NCBI GenBank assembly: GCA_030148425.1
Contig: JASBTM010000003.1
Span: 186,001-250,000 of the forward strand
Direction of reading: 5' to 3'
DNA length: 64,000 nt
From: Hyphomicrobium sp.
GTDB lineage: Bacteria > Pseudomonadota > Alphaproteobacteria > Rhizobiales > Hyphomicrobiaceae
Shown: one piece after another, positions 1-8,395 of the stretch
How the letters are laid out: each line of letters begins with the position of its first letter
How positions within the stretch are numbered: the first letter of the stretch is position 1
Position numbers and translations under genes: made by a program
The notes under the pieces: model-generated
Seen by the model: only the letters and a program-made list of their open reading frames with translations
Databases searched by the model: none
What the model was told of the DNA's origin: nothing

Positions 1-480
1 CGAGAGCCTCGCAATGTTATGCTTGGCGATGTCGCCGCACATTTTGAGATAGCGCAAACGCGACACGGTGATGTCGGCGACCACATCGATTTCGCCCAGG
101 TTGACGCCTTCGGCGATAAATTCCCCTTCAAGCCAATCTGCGAACGCCTCCGTCGCCGCGCTTAAAGGAACGGGATCGCCTCCGAGCATCGGATTCGAGC
201 AAACCTGACGCAAATGATACAGCATCGTTAGATCGGATGGCCGGACACCACTAGGCACCGGCTTGAAACCCAATGGCGGGAGCGCCCCTTTGTAGGAACG
301 GATTTCCGATAAGAAATCGCCAAGCAGGATCGCGAACAGCCGGGCGCTGTGAGATGTAACGAAAATCAAATTGGAAAGCTCGGCTTTGTCGGTCTTCACG
401 AACATGGCCCAGTTCACCATGTCGTCGATCATCTCCCACGCGGTTTTGAGAGTGATGATTTCGCGCTCGGTATCATTCAT
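1..480 (-). CDS. Hypothetical protein, 3' end cut by the window edge
   Basis: The frame opens with ATG at 480 and stays open for 160 codons to base 1, so the gene is partial here. The visible protein begins MNDTEREIITLK, is acidic and largely helical in appearance, and ends at the edge in a stretch containing GDIAKHN. Short K-H-N or R-N-x-H segments at the end of a helix occur in HEPN-like proteins, so a relation to the HEPN-like gene next door is possible but not shown. It runs in the same direction as that gene, 75 bases downstream of it, so the two may be co-transcribed. Function unknown. Confidence 0.6.
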   Translation of the reverse strand, partial: MNDTEREIITLKTAWEMIDDMVNWAMFVKTDKAELSNLIFVTSHSARLFAILLGDFLSEIRSYKGALPPLGFKPVPSGVRPSDLTMLYHLRQVCSNPMLGGDPVPLSAATEAFADWLEGEFIAEGVNLGEIDVVADITVSRLRYLKMCGDIAKHNIARLS

Positions 481-555
481 GCGTACCCGTCACCGTCTGA
501 ACGGTCACAACAGTTCGGCGAGACTGTAGCGGGAAAAAGATTAGCATACCCTCAG

Positions 556-1638
556 CTAGAGTCTGCGCACGAGCGCCTTGATCCAGATCATGCTAAACTC
601 GATGGCCCACTCCGTCTGCGGCCGGGTAAGAGACGGCATCTCCGCGCTGCCCGCGCCGTGCCCCAGCGGGTTGCGCACATCACTGAAGAACGACTTCAAC
701 GACTGACCTTCCCATGGCGCAATGAACGCATTTTTCTTGGCAGCCAGATTGTCGATGAAGTTGCTAGCACCCCGTTCATTCCCGGTGGTCCAGCACTTCT
801 TATCCGATATGATCTTGATAGTGCTCTCCAGCGCACGCGCCGCATAGAATGCAGGATCGCGACCGTCTGAGTCCCGCAAGTCCAGCGCCTCTTTCATATC
901 GAGGTCGACGTTCTTCCAAATTGGATCGGACACGGCCGACCAGAAAGGACTCTCGACCTCCTGTTGCACGACATTATCCGTGGAAAATTGAATGAAGCCG
1001 TTGTGATAGTGGAGCGGATAGTCGGCTTGGAGGAAGCGGGTATTCAACTCGTCTACGGCAGCTTGAAACGCAGCAGTCTTCTGCTGTCTCCACGTCAGCC
1101 CGCCTTCGGTGGGATTACCCGATATACGTAAACTGCTCATGAGCGCATCCACGCTCGTTGATTCAGCGGCATTCATGGCGGCGGTTTTCTTTTCACGCTC
1201 CCTGAATCCCAACTCAATCAAGCTCAGCCGTTCCTTGACGTATTCGTCCACAGAACCAACGGCAGGCAGCATCAACCAGTTTTCACAAACCTGAACCAAT
1301 GTATGTTTGTGCGTTTGGATGTGATCGACCCCGTTCCATTTCTGCGTATAGGAAAACCATAACGGAGAAAGCTCTTTAAGCCCTAGCTCGCGCGACAAGC
1401 GGGAGTGGAGGTCGGTCCAGAACTGCACCGCCTGCATATCCTCCTTGCCGCCCTGATAGTAGGGGCAAAGGTCTTCTGCGAGAATTCGGAATGCTTGCGT
1501 CAGCAGCCTAATATCTCGCTGCTCGATGACCGCACGAAGCGGTACTTCCTGATAGCGTCGTGCAAAAATATCAACAAGCATGGGACGAGTGAGACCAGAA
1601 ATGTTGACGTCGTGCAAGCGGATGGGCGGCTTCTGCAT
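556..1638 (-). CDS. HEPN/abortive-infection-like protein
   Basis: The 360-residue protein carries RNPLGH near its end (R322 to H327), which fits the R-x4-6-H motif of HEPN ribonucleases, followed by a predicted closing helix. The segment before it (TGNERG ... FFSDVRN) resembles C-terminal domains of abortive-infection proteins of the AbiJ/Abi-C kind; this family link is from memory and not proven. An upstream ATG at 1731 would add 31 residues but would run into the divergent gene at 1714; the ATG at 1638, giving MQKPPIRLHD, leaves a normal intergenic gap, so I prefer it. In an element beside an integrase, a phage-defence RNase is the likely role. Confidence 0.6.
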   Translation of the reverse strand: MQKPPIRLHDVNISGLTRPMLVDIFARRYQEVPLRAVIEQRDIRLLTQAFRILAEDLCPYYQGGKEDMQAVQFWTDLHSRLSRELGLKELSPLWFSYTQKWNGVDHIQTHKHTLVQVCENWLMLPAVGSVDEYVKERLSLIELGFREREKKTAAMNAAESTSVDALMSSLRISGNPTEGGLTWRQQKTAAFQAAVDELNTRFLQADYPLHYHNGFIQFSTDNVVQQEVESPFWSAVSDPIWKNVDLDMKEALDLRDSDGRDPAFYAARALESTIKIISDKKCWTTGNERGASNFIDNLAAKKNAFIAPWEGQSLKSFFSDVRNPLGHGAGSAEMPSLTRPQTEWAIEFSMIWIKALVRRL

Positions 1639-1713
1639 ATCTATTTGAGTGCCTGACAGAGCAAGCCACCGAAACAAGCCCGCGCCTCTATCTTTTATCT
1701 TTACGATTGGCCT

Positions 1714-2118
1714 ATGCAGTTTGCCAATCATCCGGCCCGCATCGCCGCCGTGGCATCCGGCGGCCTACGTTGGACAGGCCCGTCATGTCCTCATCACGGC
1801 GCGACAGAACGGTGGACCTCATCGGGTCGCTGTATCGAATGCAGCCGCGTTTCCGCGCGCGAGCACGAGCGCCGCAAGATACCGCCAGAGGTGCGCGCGG
1901 CGCGCATTGCCGCCCGCGAGGCCGCTGAAGCCGAGCGCCGGGCACGTCCCAACATTCCCGCTCATCCTGACCGCCTTGCGGCACTAATAGCCGGAGAGCG
2001 CATCTGGCGCGGTCCCGATTGCCGCCATGGTCATGGGGGCCTCAGATACACGTCGCCCACTTCCGCCTGCGTCGAATGCAGGCGTATCTCGAATAGGAAA
2101 GCAGCCGATGTCCGCTGA
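1714..2118 (+). CDS. Small protein with two zinc-finger-like repeats
   Basis: This 134-residue protein has two copies of one module. Each starts with R-I/L-A-A and runs W-x-GP-x-C-x-H-G, an R-Y/W-T-S step, and then C-V/I-E-C-x-R (first copy about residues 9-46, second about 88-126). The Cys and His spacing is consistent with a zinc-binding fold per module. A charged, Arg/Glu/Ala-rich helix joins them. The stop overlaps the next start by 11 bases, so the two genes are probably translated together. Such small C-x-H ... C-x2-C proteins are common in phage genomes without a known function; nucleic-acid binding is a guess. Confidence 0.55.
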   Translation: MQFANHPARIAAVASGGLRWTGPSCPHHGATERWTSSGRCIECSRVSAREHERRKIPPEVRAARIAAREAAEAERRARPNIPAHPDRLAALIAGERIWRGPDCRHGHGGLRYTSPTSACVECRRISNRKAADVR

Positions 2119-2692
2119 GTTGAACGTCACCCTTGATCGCCGCAGCCTCGCGAAGTTCCGCACGCTGTTGAAAGCGAATCGGATGATGGCAGCCAAGAGC
2201 CTGACGTTCGTGGCGTACAAGGCCCGCGACGAGTGGCGCGCGTCTTTCCCGACCATGTTCCACCTCCGGAGGAAGTGGCTCATCACGGGCGCGCGTGTGG
2301 AAGTCGCAACGCCGAACCGGCTGCAATCAGCCGTTTATCACAAAGACAAGTACCTAGACCGGCACGTCAAGGGGCTGGATACGCCAAAGAAGGCGGAGGG
2401 GGGACGCCTGTTCGTGCCGGTGCAGCCGATTGAACAGCAAGGCACGCACACCCAAATCAGGGCGATGCTGCGCCGGGCCGACCGGACCAAGCGCAAGACG
2501 TTCCGCGTGCGCGATATGATCTTGCGCCGAATGAGCAAGGACCGAGACTCGATCAAGGTGCTTGGCGTGCTGCGCAAGTCCGTCAGCATCAAACCCCGCT
2601 TCGATGCAGTCGCAATGACGGAAAGGACTGTGAAGCGCGAGTTTCCAACGGTGTATGAAAAGCTGCTGCGCCAGTGGTCGGAGAAGGGGTGA
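2108..2692 (+). CDS. Phage-like protein, possibly virion assembly
   Basis: The 194-residue basic protein starts at ATG 2108, preceded by an AGGAAAG ribosome-binding site. It is rich in Arg and Lys, with a middle section (KDKYLDRHVKG ... GGRLFVPVQ) and a C-terminal part ending KLLRQWSEKG. The composition and the position in a tightly packed small-gene run suggest a phage structural or tail/neck assembly protein, but I do not recognise a precise family. A longer reading from 2027 would lie almost wholly inside the upstream gene and lacks a good ribosome-binding site. Confidence 0.55.
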   Translation: MSAELNVTLDRRSLAKFRTLLKANRMMAAKSLTFVAYKARDEWRASFPTMFHLRRKWLITGARVEVATPNRLQSAVYHKDKYLDRHVKGLDTPKKAEGGRLFVPVQPIEQQGTHTQIRAMLRRADRTKRKTFRVRDMILRRMSKDRDSIKVLGVLRKSVSIKPRFDAVAMTERTVKREFPTVYEKLLRQWSEKG

Positions 2693-3029
2693 GACGTAGC
2701 CGCGCCTACCCCCTGTTTTCGGTCCGGGTCCTCCCAAGGCCACCCCCAGTGCGCATTCGGTCGACAGCGAGGACATCCTCTAGATAATTTGAAATTTTTG
2801 ATTGTTGTTTCCACCCGGATAAAAATTGACAGGTAGCCCGCAAAAAAATGAATATAAAATTCCCAATTCCCGGCCTTATTTCGAATTGCGCCTCCGGCCG
2901 GTGTTGATGGAAAGCATGTAAAGTAGCCACCGAAGCCGTCCCGCTTAGGTTGGGAAAACCCGCCATCGTAACGGCATGCTTCATCACGCCATCACCCGGC
3001 CCGCCAGACCATCGCGCGTCACCACACCG
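2693..3029. other. Intergenic region with an AT-rich block inside the element
   Basis: This 337-base stretch has no convincing gene. Its middle (about 2785-2880) is much richer in A and T than the surroundings, with runs of A and T, and probably contains the promoter for the rightward genes from 3030. No tRNA or strong hairpin is visible. Confidence 0.5.
2826..2860 (+). promoter_or_regulatory. Possible promoter for the 3030-4056 gene run
   Basis: A perfect TTGACA is followed by an A-rich spacer and an AATATAAAAT stretch. The spacing to the best TATA-like hexamer (19-21 bases) is longer than the ideal 17, so this is only a candidate. It lies in the AT-rich block upstream of the helix-turn-helix gene. 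Confidence 0.3.
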
Positions 3030-3410
3030 ATGCATTGCCATCATCTCGTTCGCCTGACCTTTGAACTTATGAAGGCTACAGGCACCACCTACTCCGATCT
3101 GAGTTGGCGGAGCGGAGTCCTCGTGCAGTCGGTGAAGGAGTGGAGGCGCAGGAACATTCCATCCCTCCGCTCCATCGAAGCAGTGCTTGGCGCGTTTGAT
3201 TGGAAACTGACGCCCACACCCCCGCTCGATGTACTGCCGGACGAGGTACGAGCGAAGATCGAGGATATCGGCCAGCATTTCCGATCCGACGACGAAGTGC
3301 TGGCCGCCGCACTGGCTTATGTTGCCTCCACGCCCAAGCCGCACGTTGGCCCGACTAAAGCGCCGAAAATCGACTATCGCAGCAAATACTGGCTGGAGCG
3401 CTCGGTATGA
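3030..3410 (+). CDS. Helix-turn-helix protein of phage/element type
   Basis: The 126-residue protein has an N-terminal XRE-like helix-turn-helix: a first helix, TTYSDLSWRSGV, then VQSVKEWRRR and a third part in which SLRSIEAVLGAF matches the usual end of such domains. The C-terminal half (residues about 65-126) is acidic and then Pro/Lys-rich. Starts at 2976 or 3069 are also possible; 3030 keeps all of the DNA-binding domain. Its stop shares ATGA with the next gene. It may regulate the element, or be a small accessory protein of the same transcript. Confidence 0.5.
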   Translation: MHCHHLVRLTFELMKATGTTYSDLSWRSGVLVQSVKEWRRRNIPSLRSIEAVLGAFDWKLTPTPPLDVLPDEVRAKIEDIGQHFRSDDEVLAAALAYVASTPKPHVGPTKAPKIDYRSKYWLERSV

Positions 3411-3634
3411 GCATGGTCCGCCTAGAATTTGCACTCCCGTCCGGTTTCAAGGGCATCCCCGACACATTGTACGTGCCAGTCCGCAATCTGCGCGTCGAAG
3501 AACTGGAAGCCCTTCAGGGGGCAGATGACGACGCCCTTATGGCAGTCTGCACCGGCCTGTCACTCGCACAGGTGGCACGCCTCACCGCCAATGACCGCGC
3601 CAGTATCATCGCAGCGCGAAGGAGCATCACATAA
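3407..3634 (+). CDS. Small hypothetical protein of the element
   Basis: A 75-residue protein overlaps both the preceding gene (ATGA) and the following one (TAATG), so translational coupling across all three is likely. It has a beta-rich N-terminal part (VRLEFALPSGF, TLYVPVRNL), then an acidic helix (EELEALQGADDDALM) and a C-terminal Ala/Arg helix. I recognise no family. The strict overlap on both sides is the main reason for calling it real. Confidence 0.5.
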   Translation: MSMVRLEFALPSGFKGIPDTLYVPVRNLRVEELEALQGADDDALMAVCTGLSLAQVARLTANDRASIIAARRSIT

Positions 3635-4056
3635 TGACCGATCTGAAGGCGCTGGCCACGGCGCGTGAATTGTTGGCCGAAACCGAGGCCAAGGCCACCG
3701 CTGGCGAGGGCGGGCCGTATGTTCAGCAGAACCTTGAATCTCACCGTCGCCGTGTGGCCCGTCTGGAAGCGCAAGGAGCGCCATTAGTACAGCCTCCGGT
3801 CGCTGTTGCCGCTGTCGCCTCGCAGAGGCCCGTAGCGGTTGCAGTACCCAAAAAGCCTGCCAGCCCTACCGGCACGCGAGAAGAGCGGCTGGCCCGACTG
3901 GCTGGGGCTTGGAAAGCTGATGAGACGTTGCTGGCCACTGCGATTGCCGAAGGAACAACGCCCGATGCGTTCGCGGTCCAACTGGCAGAGCGGAGGGAAG
4001 CGGAAAGCATTGCGGCGGCGATCATCGCAGCGGGTTGCAAGGGAGTGAAAAAGTGA
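3634..4056 (+). CDS. Hypothetical phage-like protein
   Basis: The 140-residue protein has a charged N-terminal helix (LATARELLAETEAKA), a Pro/Val/Ala-rich linker (about residues 50-78), and a C-terminal helical part (RLAGAWKADETLLATAIAEG ...). The last part resembles the tails of phage head-maturation proteases, which end in similar Ala/Glu helices, but no protease domain is present, so this may be only a compositional match. Its start overlaps the preceding stop, placing it at the end of a three-gene run. Confidence 0.45.
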   Translation: MTDLKALATARELLAETEAKATAGEGGPYVQQNLESHRRRVARLEAQGAPLVQPPVAVAAVASQRPVAVAVPKKPASPTGTREERLARLAGAWKADETLLATAIAEGTTPDAFAVQLAERREAESIAAAIIAAGCKGVKK

Positions 4057-4212
4057 GGCCGGTCGAGTCGATCATCGCCGGGAACCAACGGAATTTTCCG
4101 TCACGCCAACGGATTTATCCGGCCACGGTTTTTTAGCCACGCCGTCATGATTTCCGGCCGAACATCGATGCGCATGACATGATGCGCCGGTCACTTCGAG
4201 CCGGAGACAATC

Positions 4213-4470
4213 ATGGCAGCAGCACTGATCGCATCTTTCGACGAACTGGACGAAGCCCACGGGGAACGCATCGGCGCGCCTGATGACTCCATCAGCGCCG
4301 TCGTGCACTCGCTCGGAAATCATCTCATCGCAATTCGCTCCGACACCCCCGAGGCGCTCGCATGGAAAGTGCGTCGCCTGACTCGCGCGATTCAAAACGA
4401 TTGGCACGAGTCTGAGATAGTCGTGATCGCGAATTCGATTGCGCGCGATCTCAGCGCTCCCGCTACTTGA
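4213..4470 (+). CDS. Small hypothetical protein convergent with the integrase gene
   Basis: This 85-residue acidic protein starts at ATG 4213 with GGAG about nine bases upstream. It is mostly helical in appearance (SISAVVHSLGNHLIAIRS, AWKVRRLTRAIQND). Its last codons overlap the 3' end of the convergent integrase gene by eight bases. No family is recognised; it could be an accessory protein of the element. Confidence 0.45.
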   Translation: MAAALIASFDELDEAHGERIGAPDDSISAVVHSLGNHLIAIRSDTPEALAWKVRRLTRAIQNDWHESEIVVIANSIARDLSAPAT

Positions 4471-5749
4471 ATCCCAGCATAGTTTGGTCGGGCACGATCC
4501 CGGATTTGCTCTTTCCACGCTTGGCAGCGGCGGTTGCCTTCATAGTTGATGCTGGCGGGGATGTCGGACTTGCGACTGGCGCGGCCACAGGCGATGGCGC
4601 GGCTTCGCCTGTGCAAAAGACTGCCCAGTCCCGCATGAGGTCGCGGCGTCGGTCAAAGAAATCCGTTCGGCGATAGGCGCGTTTCACATCATCAGGAACT
4701 TCGTGAGCCAACGCGGCTTCGGCGATCTCTTCCGGATAATCCGTCTCATCTGCACGCCAATCCGCAAACGTCGACCTCATGCCGTGGACGCGGTATGGCA
4801 GGGCCATGTCGCGCAAGACCTTCGTTAGGGTCATGTCTGAAAGCGGCGTGCCCGCGTCTGACGGGAATAGCAGATCGCAGTCAGGTCGCTTGAACTTGGC
4901 TGCTCTCTCGATAACGGCCAATGCTTCTGGCGACAGTGGCACCCGATGGGGTCGCCGCATCTTCATGCGCGCGGCCGGGATTTCCCAGACTGCTTTCTCT
5001 AGGTCGATCTCATCCCACGTCGCCCCGCGTGTTTCCCCTGACCGTGCCGCATTGAGGATCGTGAATTGGAGCGCGAGCGAACCCTTGCTGTCCTTTGCCG
5101 CTAATCTCGCCATGAACGCGGCCAGTTCATTATACGGCATCGCCGCATGATGCTCGCCCGCCTTCTGCGCTGGCAGCCGGTCGGTAACAGCCTTAGCAAG
5201 CGCGCGTTCGAGCAAGTGGCCATCGGGGCGCGCGAAGCGCAGGACGCGGATTATATATTGGCGAACCCGCCGTGCAGTCTCTGGCTTTTGCGCCCAGATA
5301 GGGCGGAGCGCTTCGGCCAGCACATCTGCGTCGATGCTCTGGACTTCAAGACGACCGAGCTTGGGGTAGGCGTGCATCTCAAGTCGCGCGCGCATTCTGG
5401 AGATGGTCTTCTCGCCCAGCTTATCGCCCGCGAGGCCGGTGAGAGTCGCCTCTGCCGCGTCACGGAATGTCTGACGCTCAGGTTTTTTGAATTTGTACGC
5501 AAGCGGGTCGCGTCCCTCGCGAATGGCCGCGCGATATTCCTCTGCCACCTCGCGTGCCTTGCTCAGTGAAATGGCCGGGTATCCGCCGAGTCCGAAATCG
5601 CGGCGCTTGCCGTTGTAGCGTAGGCGCAGAATCCATGAGCGAGTGCCGGATGCCTTCACAAGCAGCATAAGTCCTCGCCCGTCGCCATACGTGCCGGGCT
5701 TGGTCAACCTACCGACTTCAAGTGCCGTGAGCCGCTTAGCGTTCGACAT
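4463..5749 (-). CDS. P4-type tyrosine recombinase (integrase)
   Basis: This site-specific recombinase of 428 residues would insert and excise the element at the neighbouring tRNA. It begins with the arm-binding domain of P4-like integrases (DGRGLMLLV, WILRLRYNGKR, LGGYPAISLSKARE). The catalytic part contains ARSGE for the first Arg, HGMRSTFADW for the His-x-x-Arg box, a downstream LAHEV His, and AYRRTDFFDRRR for the Tyr nucleophile. The ATG at 5749 with AGAGGA just upstream and the sequence MSNAKRLT fits the family better than the ATG at 5824, which would add an unrelated leader. It reads away from the tRNA. Confidence 0.9.
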   Translation of the reverse strand: MSNAKRLTALEVGRLTKPGTYGDGRGLMLLVKASGTRSWILRLRYNGKRRDFGLGGYPAISLSKAREVAEEYRAAIREGRDPLAYKFKKPERQTFRDAAEATLTGLAGDKLGEKTISRMRARLEMHAYPKLGRLEVQSIDADVLAEALRPIWAQKPETARRVRQYIIRVLRFARPDGHLLERALAKAVTDRLPAQKAGEHHAAMPYNELAAFMARLAAKDSKGSLALQFTILNAARSGETRGATWDEIDLEKAVWEIPAARMKMRRPHRVPLSPEALAVIERAAKFKRPDCDLLFPSDAGTPLSDMTLTKVLRDMALPYRVHGMRSTFADWRADETDYPEEIAEAALAHEVPDDVKRAYRRTDFFDRRRDLMRDWAVFCTGEAAPSPVAAPVASPTSPPASTMKATAAAKRGKSKSGIVPDQTMLGFK

Positions 5750-5909
5750 TCCTCTGTCCCCACAATTTCCCCACCGCTTTAGCGTGGATTGTGGTGGACG
5801 TCCATGGACGAGAAATTCAGCCAATGGGCGGAAAAATCCCGTGTATCAGCCGTTTATGTGAGGATGGAAAATCCTGCCGGACGCCTGTGGACGCCTGCGA
5901 ACAGGTAAA

Positions 5910-5995
<86 letters not shown>

Positions 5996-6196
5996 TTGCC
6001 GCTGTCAGGTAAATTGTACTGCGACGGAAGTCAATTGAGTGACAAACGCGGCCAATAAGCTCGCGGGGGACAGTTTCCTCTGATCAGCGGCGGATTGCCG
6101 ATCTGGGCGGCGCCAGCGAGCTTCACACCGTCACCGATCGCCGTTAGATGTGAATTACGATTTGGGCCGCCGGCTGGCGACTACAGCGAGGTTTCA

Positions 6197-7171
6197 ATGG
6201 CAGAAAACGGCAAGCTAGCGACTGTTTTCGGGGGCTCCGGGTTCCTCGGGCGGCATATCGTCTGGTCGCTGGCGCGCAGGGGCTACCGGGTCCGCGCGGC
6301 GGTCAGACGGCCGGACCTGGCGGGTTATCTGCAACCCATGGGCGCCGTCGGCCAAATCATGCCCGTTCAGGCCAACCTTCGATTTGCGGAGTCGGTGGCG
6401 CGCGCTGTGGAAGGAGCGGAGATCGTCATCAACGCGGTCGGGATTTTAGCTCCTACCGGTGCGCAGACGTTCGCTTCCATTCATTCCGAAGGTGCCGAAC
6501 GCGTCGCCAAGGCTGCCAAGGAGGCCGGCGCGAAGCGGGTCGTCCACATCTCGGCAATCGGCGCCGACAAGGCCTCGTCCGCTAAGTACGCGCAGACGAA
6601 GGCGTTGGGAGAGGAAGCGACACTTTCCGAGTTTCCAGGCGCAATCATTTTGCGGCCTTCGATCGTCTTTGGACAGGAGGACGAGTTCTTCAATCGGTTT
6701 GCAGCGATGGCCAGGATCAGCCCGTTTCTGCCGCTCATCGGCGGTGGCCGAACCAAGTTTCAGCCTGTGTATGTGGGAGACGTTGGACACGCCGCCGTTG
6801 CTGCCGCTACAGGCGCGGGCGTCCCGGGCAGTATCTACGAGCTCGGAGGCCCGGAAGTTTTAAGTTTCCGCCAGCTTCTAAAGGCGACGCTCGATTACAC
6901 GGAACGCAAGCGGCTGTTGCTGCCGTTACCCTTCTGGGCGGCGAAGTTGATGGCCATCGCGACTTGGCCCTTACCGAACGCAATCCGTCCGATGACCGTG
7001 GATCAGGTGAGGTTGCTGCAATCTGATAATGTCGTGTCGGATGCTGCAAAGCGGGATGGCCGGACTATTGCTGCGTTGGATGTTCCCCACCCCGCTTCGA
7101 TCGATGGGATTGTCCCGGGCTATCTCGAGCGTTTTAGGCCTCGTGGCCAATACGCGAGCTACCACCCCTAA
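6197..7171 (+). CDS. NDUFA9-like NAD(P)-binding protein (complex I associated)
   Basis: The 324-residue protein is an atypical short-chain dehydrogenase of the NDUFA9 family, proteins linked with NADH:ubiquinone oxidoreductase in alphaproteobacteria and mitochondria. The nucleotide-binding loop GGSGFLGR is at residues 12-19, and a Y-x3-K pair (YAQTK) follows later. Other typical segments are ILRPSIVFGQEDEFFNRF and FQPVYVGDVG. The ATG at 6197 with GAGG upstream puts the Rossmann motif near the N-terminus as usual; the ATG at 6095 would add an unrelated stretch. It stands alone and is followed by a clear terminator. Confidence 0.85.
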   Translation: MAENGKLATVFGGSGFLGRHIVWSLARRGYRVRAAVRRPDLAGYLQPMGAVGQIMPVQANLRFAESVARAVEGAEIVINAVGILAPTGAQTFASIHSEGAERVAKAAKEAGAKRVVHISAIGADKASSAKYAQTKALGEEATLSEFPGAIILRPSIVFGQEDEFFNRFAAMARISPFLPLIGGGRTKFQPVYVGDVGHAAVAAATGAGVPGSIYELGGPEVLSFRQLLKATLDYTERKRLLLPLPFWAAKLMAIATWPLPNAIRPMTVDQVRLLQSDNVVSDAAKRDGRTIAALDVPHPASIDGIVPGYLERFRPRGQYASYHP

Positions 7172-7212
7172 CGTTTCGACAGGGCGTGCGCTTCGTTCAG
7201 CGCCGGTTTTAC

Positions 7213-7248
7213 GAGCCGCCCAGATCGTTGGGCGGCTCTGTTCATTTC
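7213..7248 (+). terminator. Rho-independent terminator
   Basis: A ten-pair perfect stem (GAGCCGCCCA with TGGGCGGCTC, loop GATCGT) is followed by TGTTCATTT. It lies 40 bases after the NDUFA9-like gene and can also end the convergent DUF1150 transcript. Confidence 0.8.
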
Positions 7249-7263
7249 GACCTACCGTTGACC

Positions 7264-7551
7264 TCAATGCAGAGGTGCGATCGACAACTCGTCTTCTTGT
7301 GCGTGTCCGATGGCGGCCTGCAGCGTGTCCGTCAGAGCGATGGGCGTGCCGTCCGCCGCGTGGAGCGAGAACAGCGCGATGCCTTTCGGCAGACCTTCGA
7401 TCTGGGGAAACATCTCCAGGGCTTCGTCCGAGGTCAAAGTCTTGATGTAGGCAACCTCGCCGCCGCCGAGCCGTGCGAGTTCCAGCTCGCTCATGACTGG
7501 CGCGACGGCATCGTGGATATCCGTGGTTTTTACGGTGAACTTGGTATTCAT
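7264..7551 (-). CDS. DUF1150 family protein
   Basis: A 95-residue protein with the sequence pattern of DUF1150: a central LARLGGGEVAYIKTL, then FPQIEGLP and ALFSLHAADGTPIALTD. The family has no firm function and is restricted mainly to alphaproteobacteria, where it is often next to a small heat-shock protein gene, as here. It lies 141 bases downstream of the Hsp20 gene on the same strand, so they may be co-transcribed and both be part of a stress response. Confidence 0.85.
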   Translation of the reverse strand: MNTKFTVKTTDIHDAVAPVMSELELARLGGGEVAYIKTLTSDEALEMFPQIEGLPKGIALFSLHAADGTPIALTDTLQAAIGHAQEDELSIAPLH

Positions 7552-7692
7552 GACGCTCTTCCTCCTGGTGTCGAGGCCGGGCTCTCATCGCGGGTCGGGA
7601 ATTCCTGGCCCTTGGAAGGGCTCCCCGATCTGCTCGTCAGCTCCGATCCTCCGACGATTCGGTCGCCAGCGCTGTGACGCGAAAGACTCAGC

Positions 7693-8136
7693 TTAGGGGC
7701 GGCTTTTTGTGGTCTTGGCTGTTTCGATCTCAATTCGCCGAACGAGACGCTCCGGTTCGAGCCGCTGTAGATCGACAGCGAGCAGGCCGTTTGCAAGTTC
7801 CGCGCTTCTGACCTCAATTCCATCCGCGAGTACAAATGTTCTCGAAAACTGCCGGGATGCGATGCCGCGGTAGAGGTAGTCGCGAGTCTTGTCGTCCTGT
7901 TGCTTGCCTCGAACAGACAGCTGCTTGTCCTGGAGCGTTATCTCCAGCTCGTCGCGGGTAAATCCGGCGACCGCCAAGGTAATACGGAGAAGCTCCCCAG
8001 AATCGCCGTCCTGTACGATTCTCTCGATGTTGTACGGCGGGTAGCCGTCGCCGCCTTTTGTGGCGCGGTCAACGAGCCGCTCGATTTCCTCGAAACCCAA
8101 GAGCAAGGGGTTTGAAAGTGCAGTCACACGCGTCAT
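7693..8136 (-). CDS. Small heat-shock protein, Hsp20 family
   Basis: A holdase chaperone of 147 residues that binds unfolding proteins. It has a short N-terminal arm with LLLGFEEIERLVDRA, then PPYNIERI and an alpha-crystallin domain with ITLAVAGFTRDELEI, LSVRGKQ and FSRTFVLADGI, ending with the Leu-rich LLAVDLQRL. The ATG at 8136 with AAGGA upstream gives MTRVTALSNP, the usual start of this branch; the open frame extends to 8265 but adds an unrelated stretch. DUF1150 follows. No clear heat-shock operator was seen upstream. Confidence 0.9.
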   Translation of the reverse strand: MTRVTALSNPLLLGFEEIERLVDRATKGGDGYPPYNIERIVQDGDSGELLRITLAVAGFTRDELEITLQDKQLSVRGKQQDDKTRDYLYRGIASRQFSRTFVLADGIEVRSAELANGLLAVDLQRLEPERLVRRIEIETAKTTKSRP

Positions 8137-8395
8137 TTGAAGGTCCTTAAGCAAGCGACCAACGCTGTCTTCCGTCGGATGCCTTTCGGCCATCCAAACC
8201 GCCGTCATAATTGACCGGCGGCTCAGCCAAGATATGGGAACCGGCGGCGGCTCTTCAAGCGGCATGGCAAGGCGGCGTGTCGCCGGGGACGCAGAGGCAG
8301 GAAATTAGAGGGAGTCCGGATTTCCGCCTTAGTACTGCCTGCCTCGGTCGCGAAGACGCTCAGCCGTTTTAACTCCTTTTCCGCGTGGGGACGCC

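Noticed and set aside
349-870. 173-codon plus-strand frame near the left end
   Set aside because: It overlaps the partial minus-strand gene (1-480) and the HEPN-like gene, has no family features and is Arg/Leu-rich like other antisense frames here.
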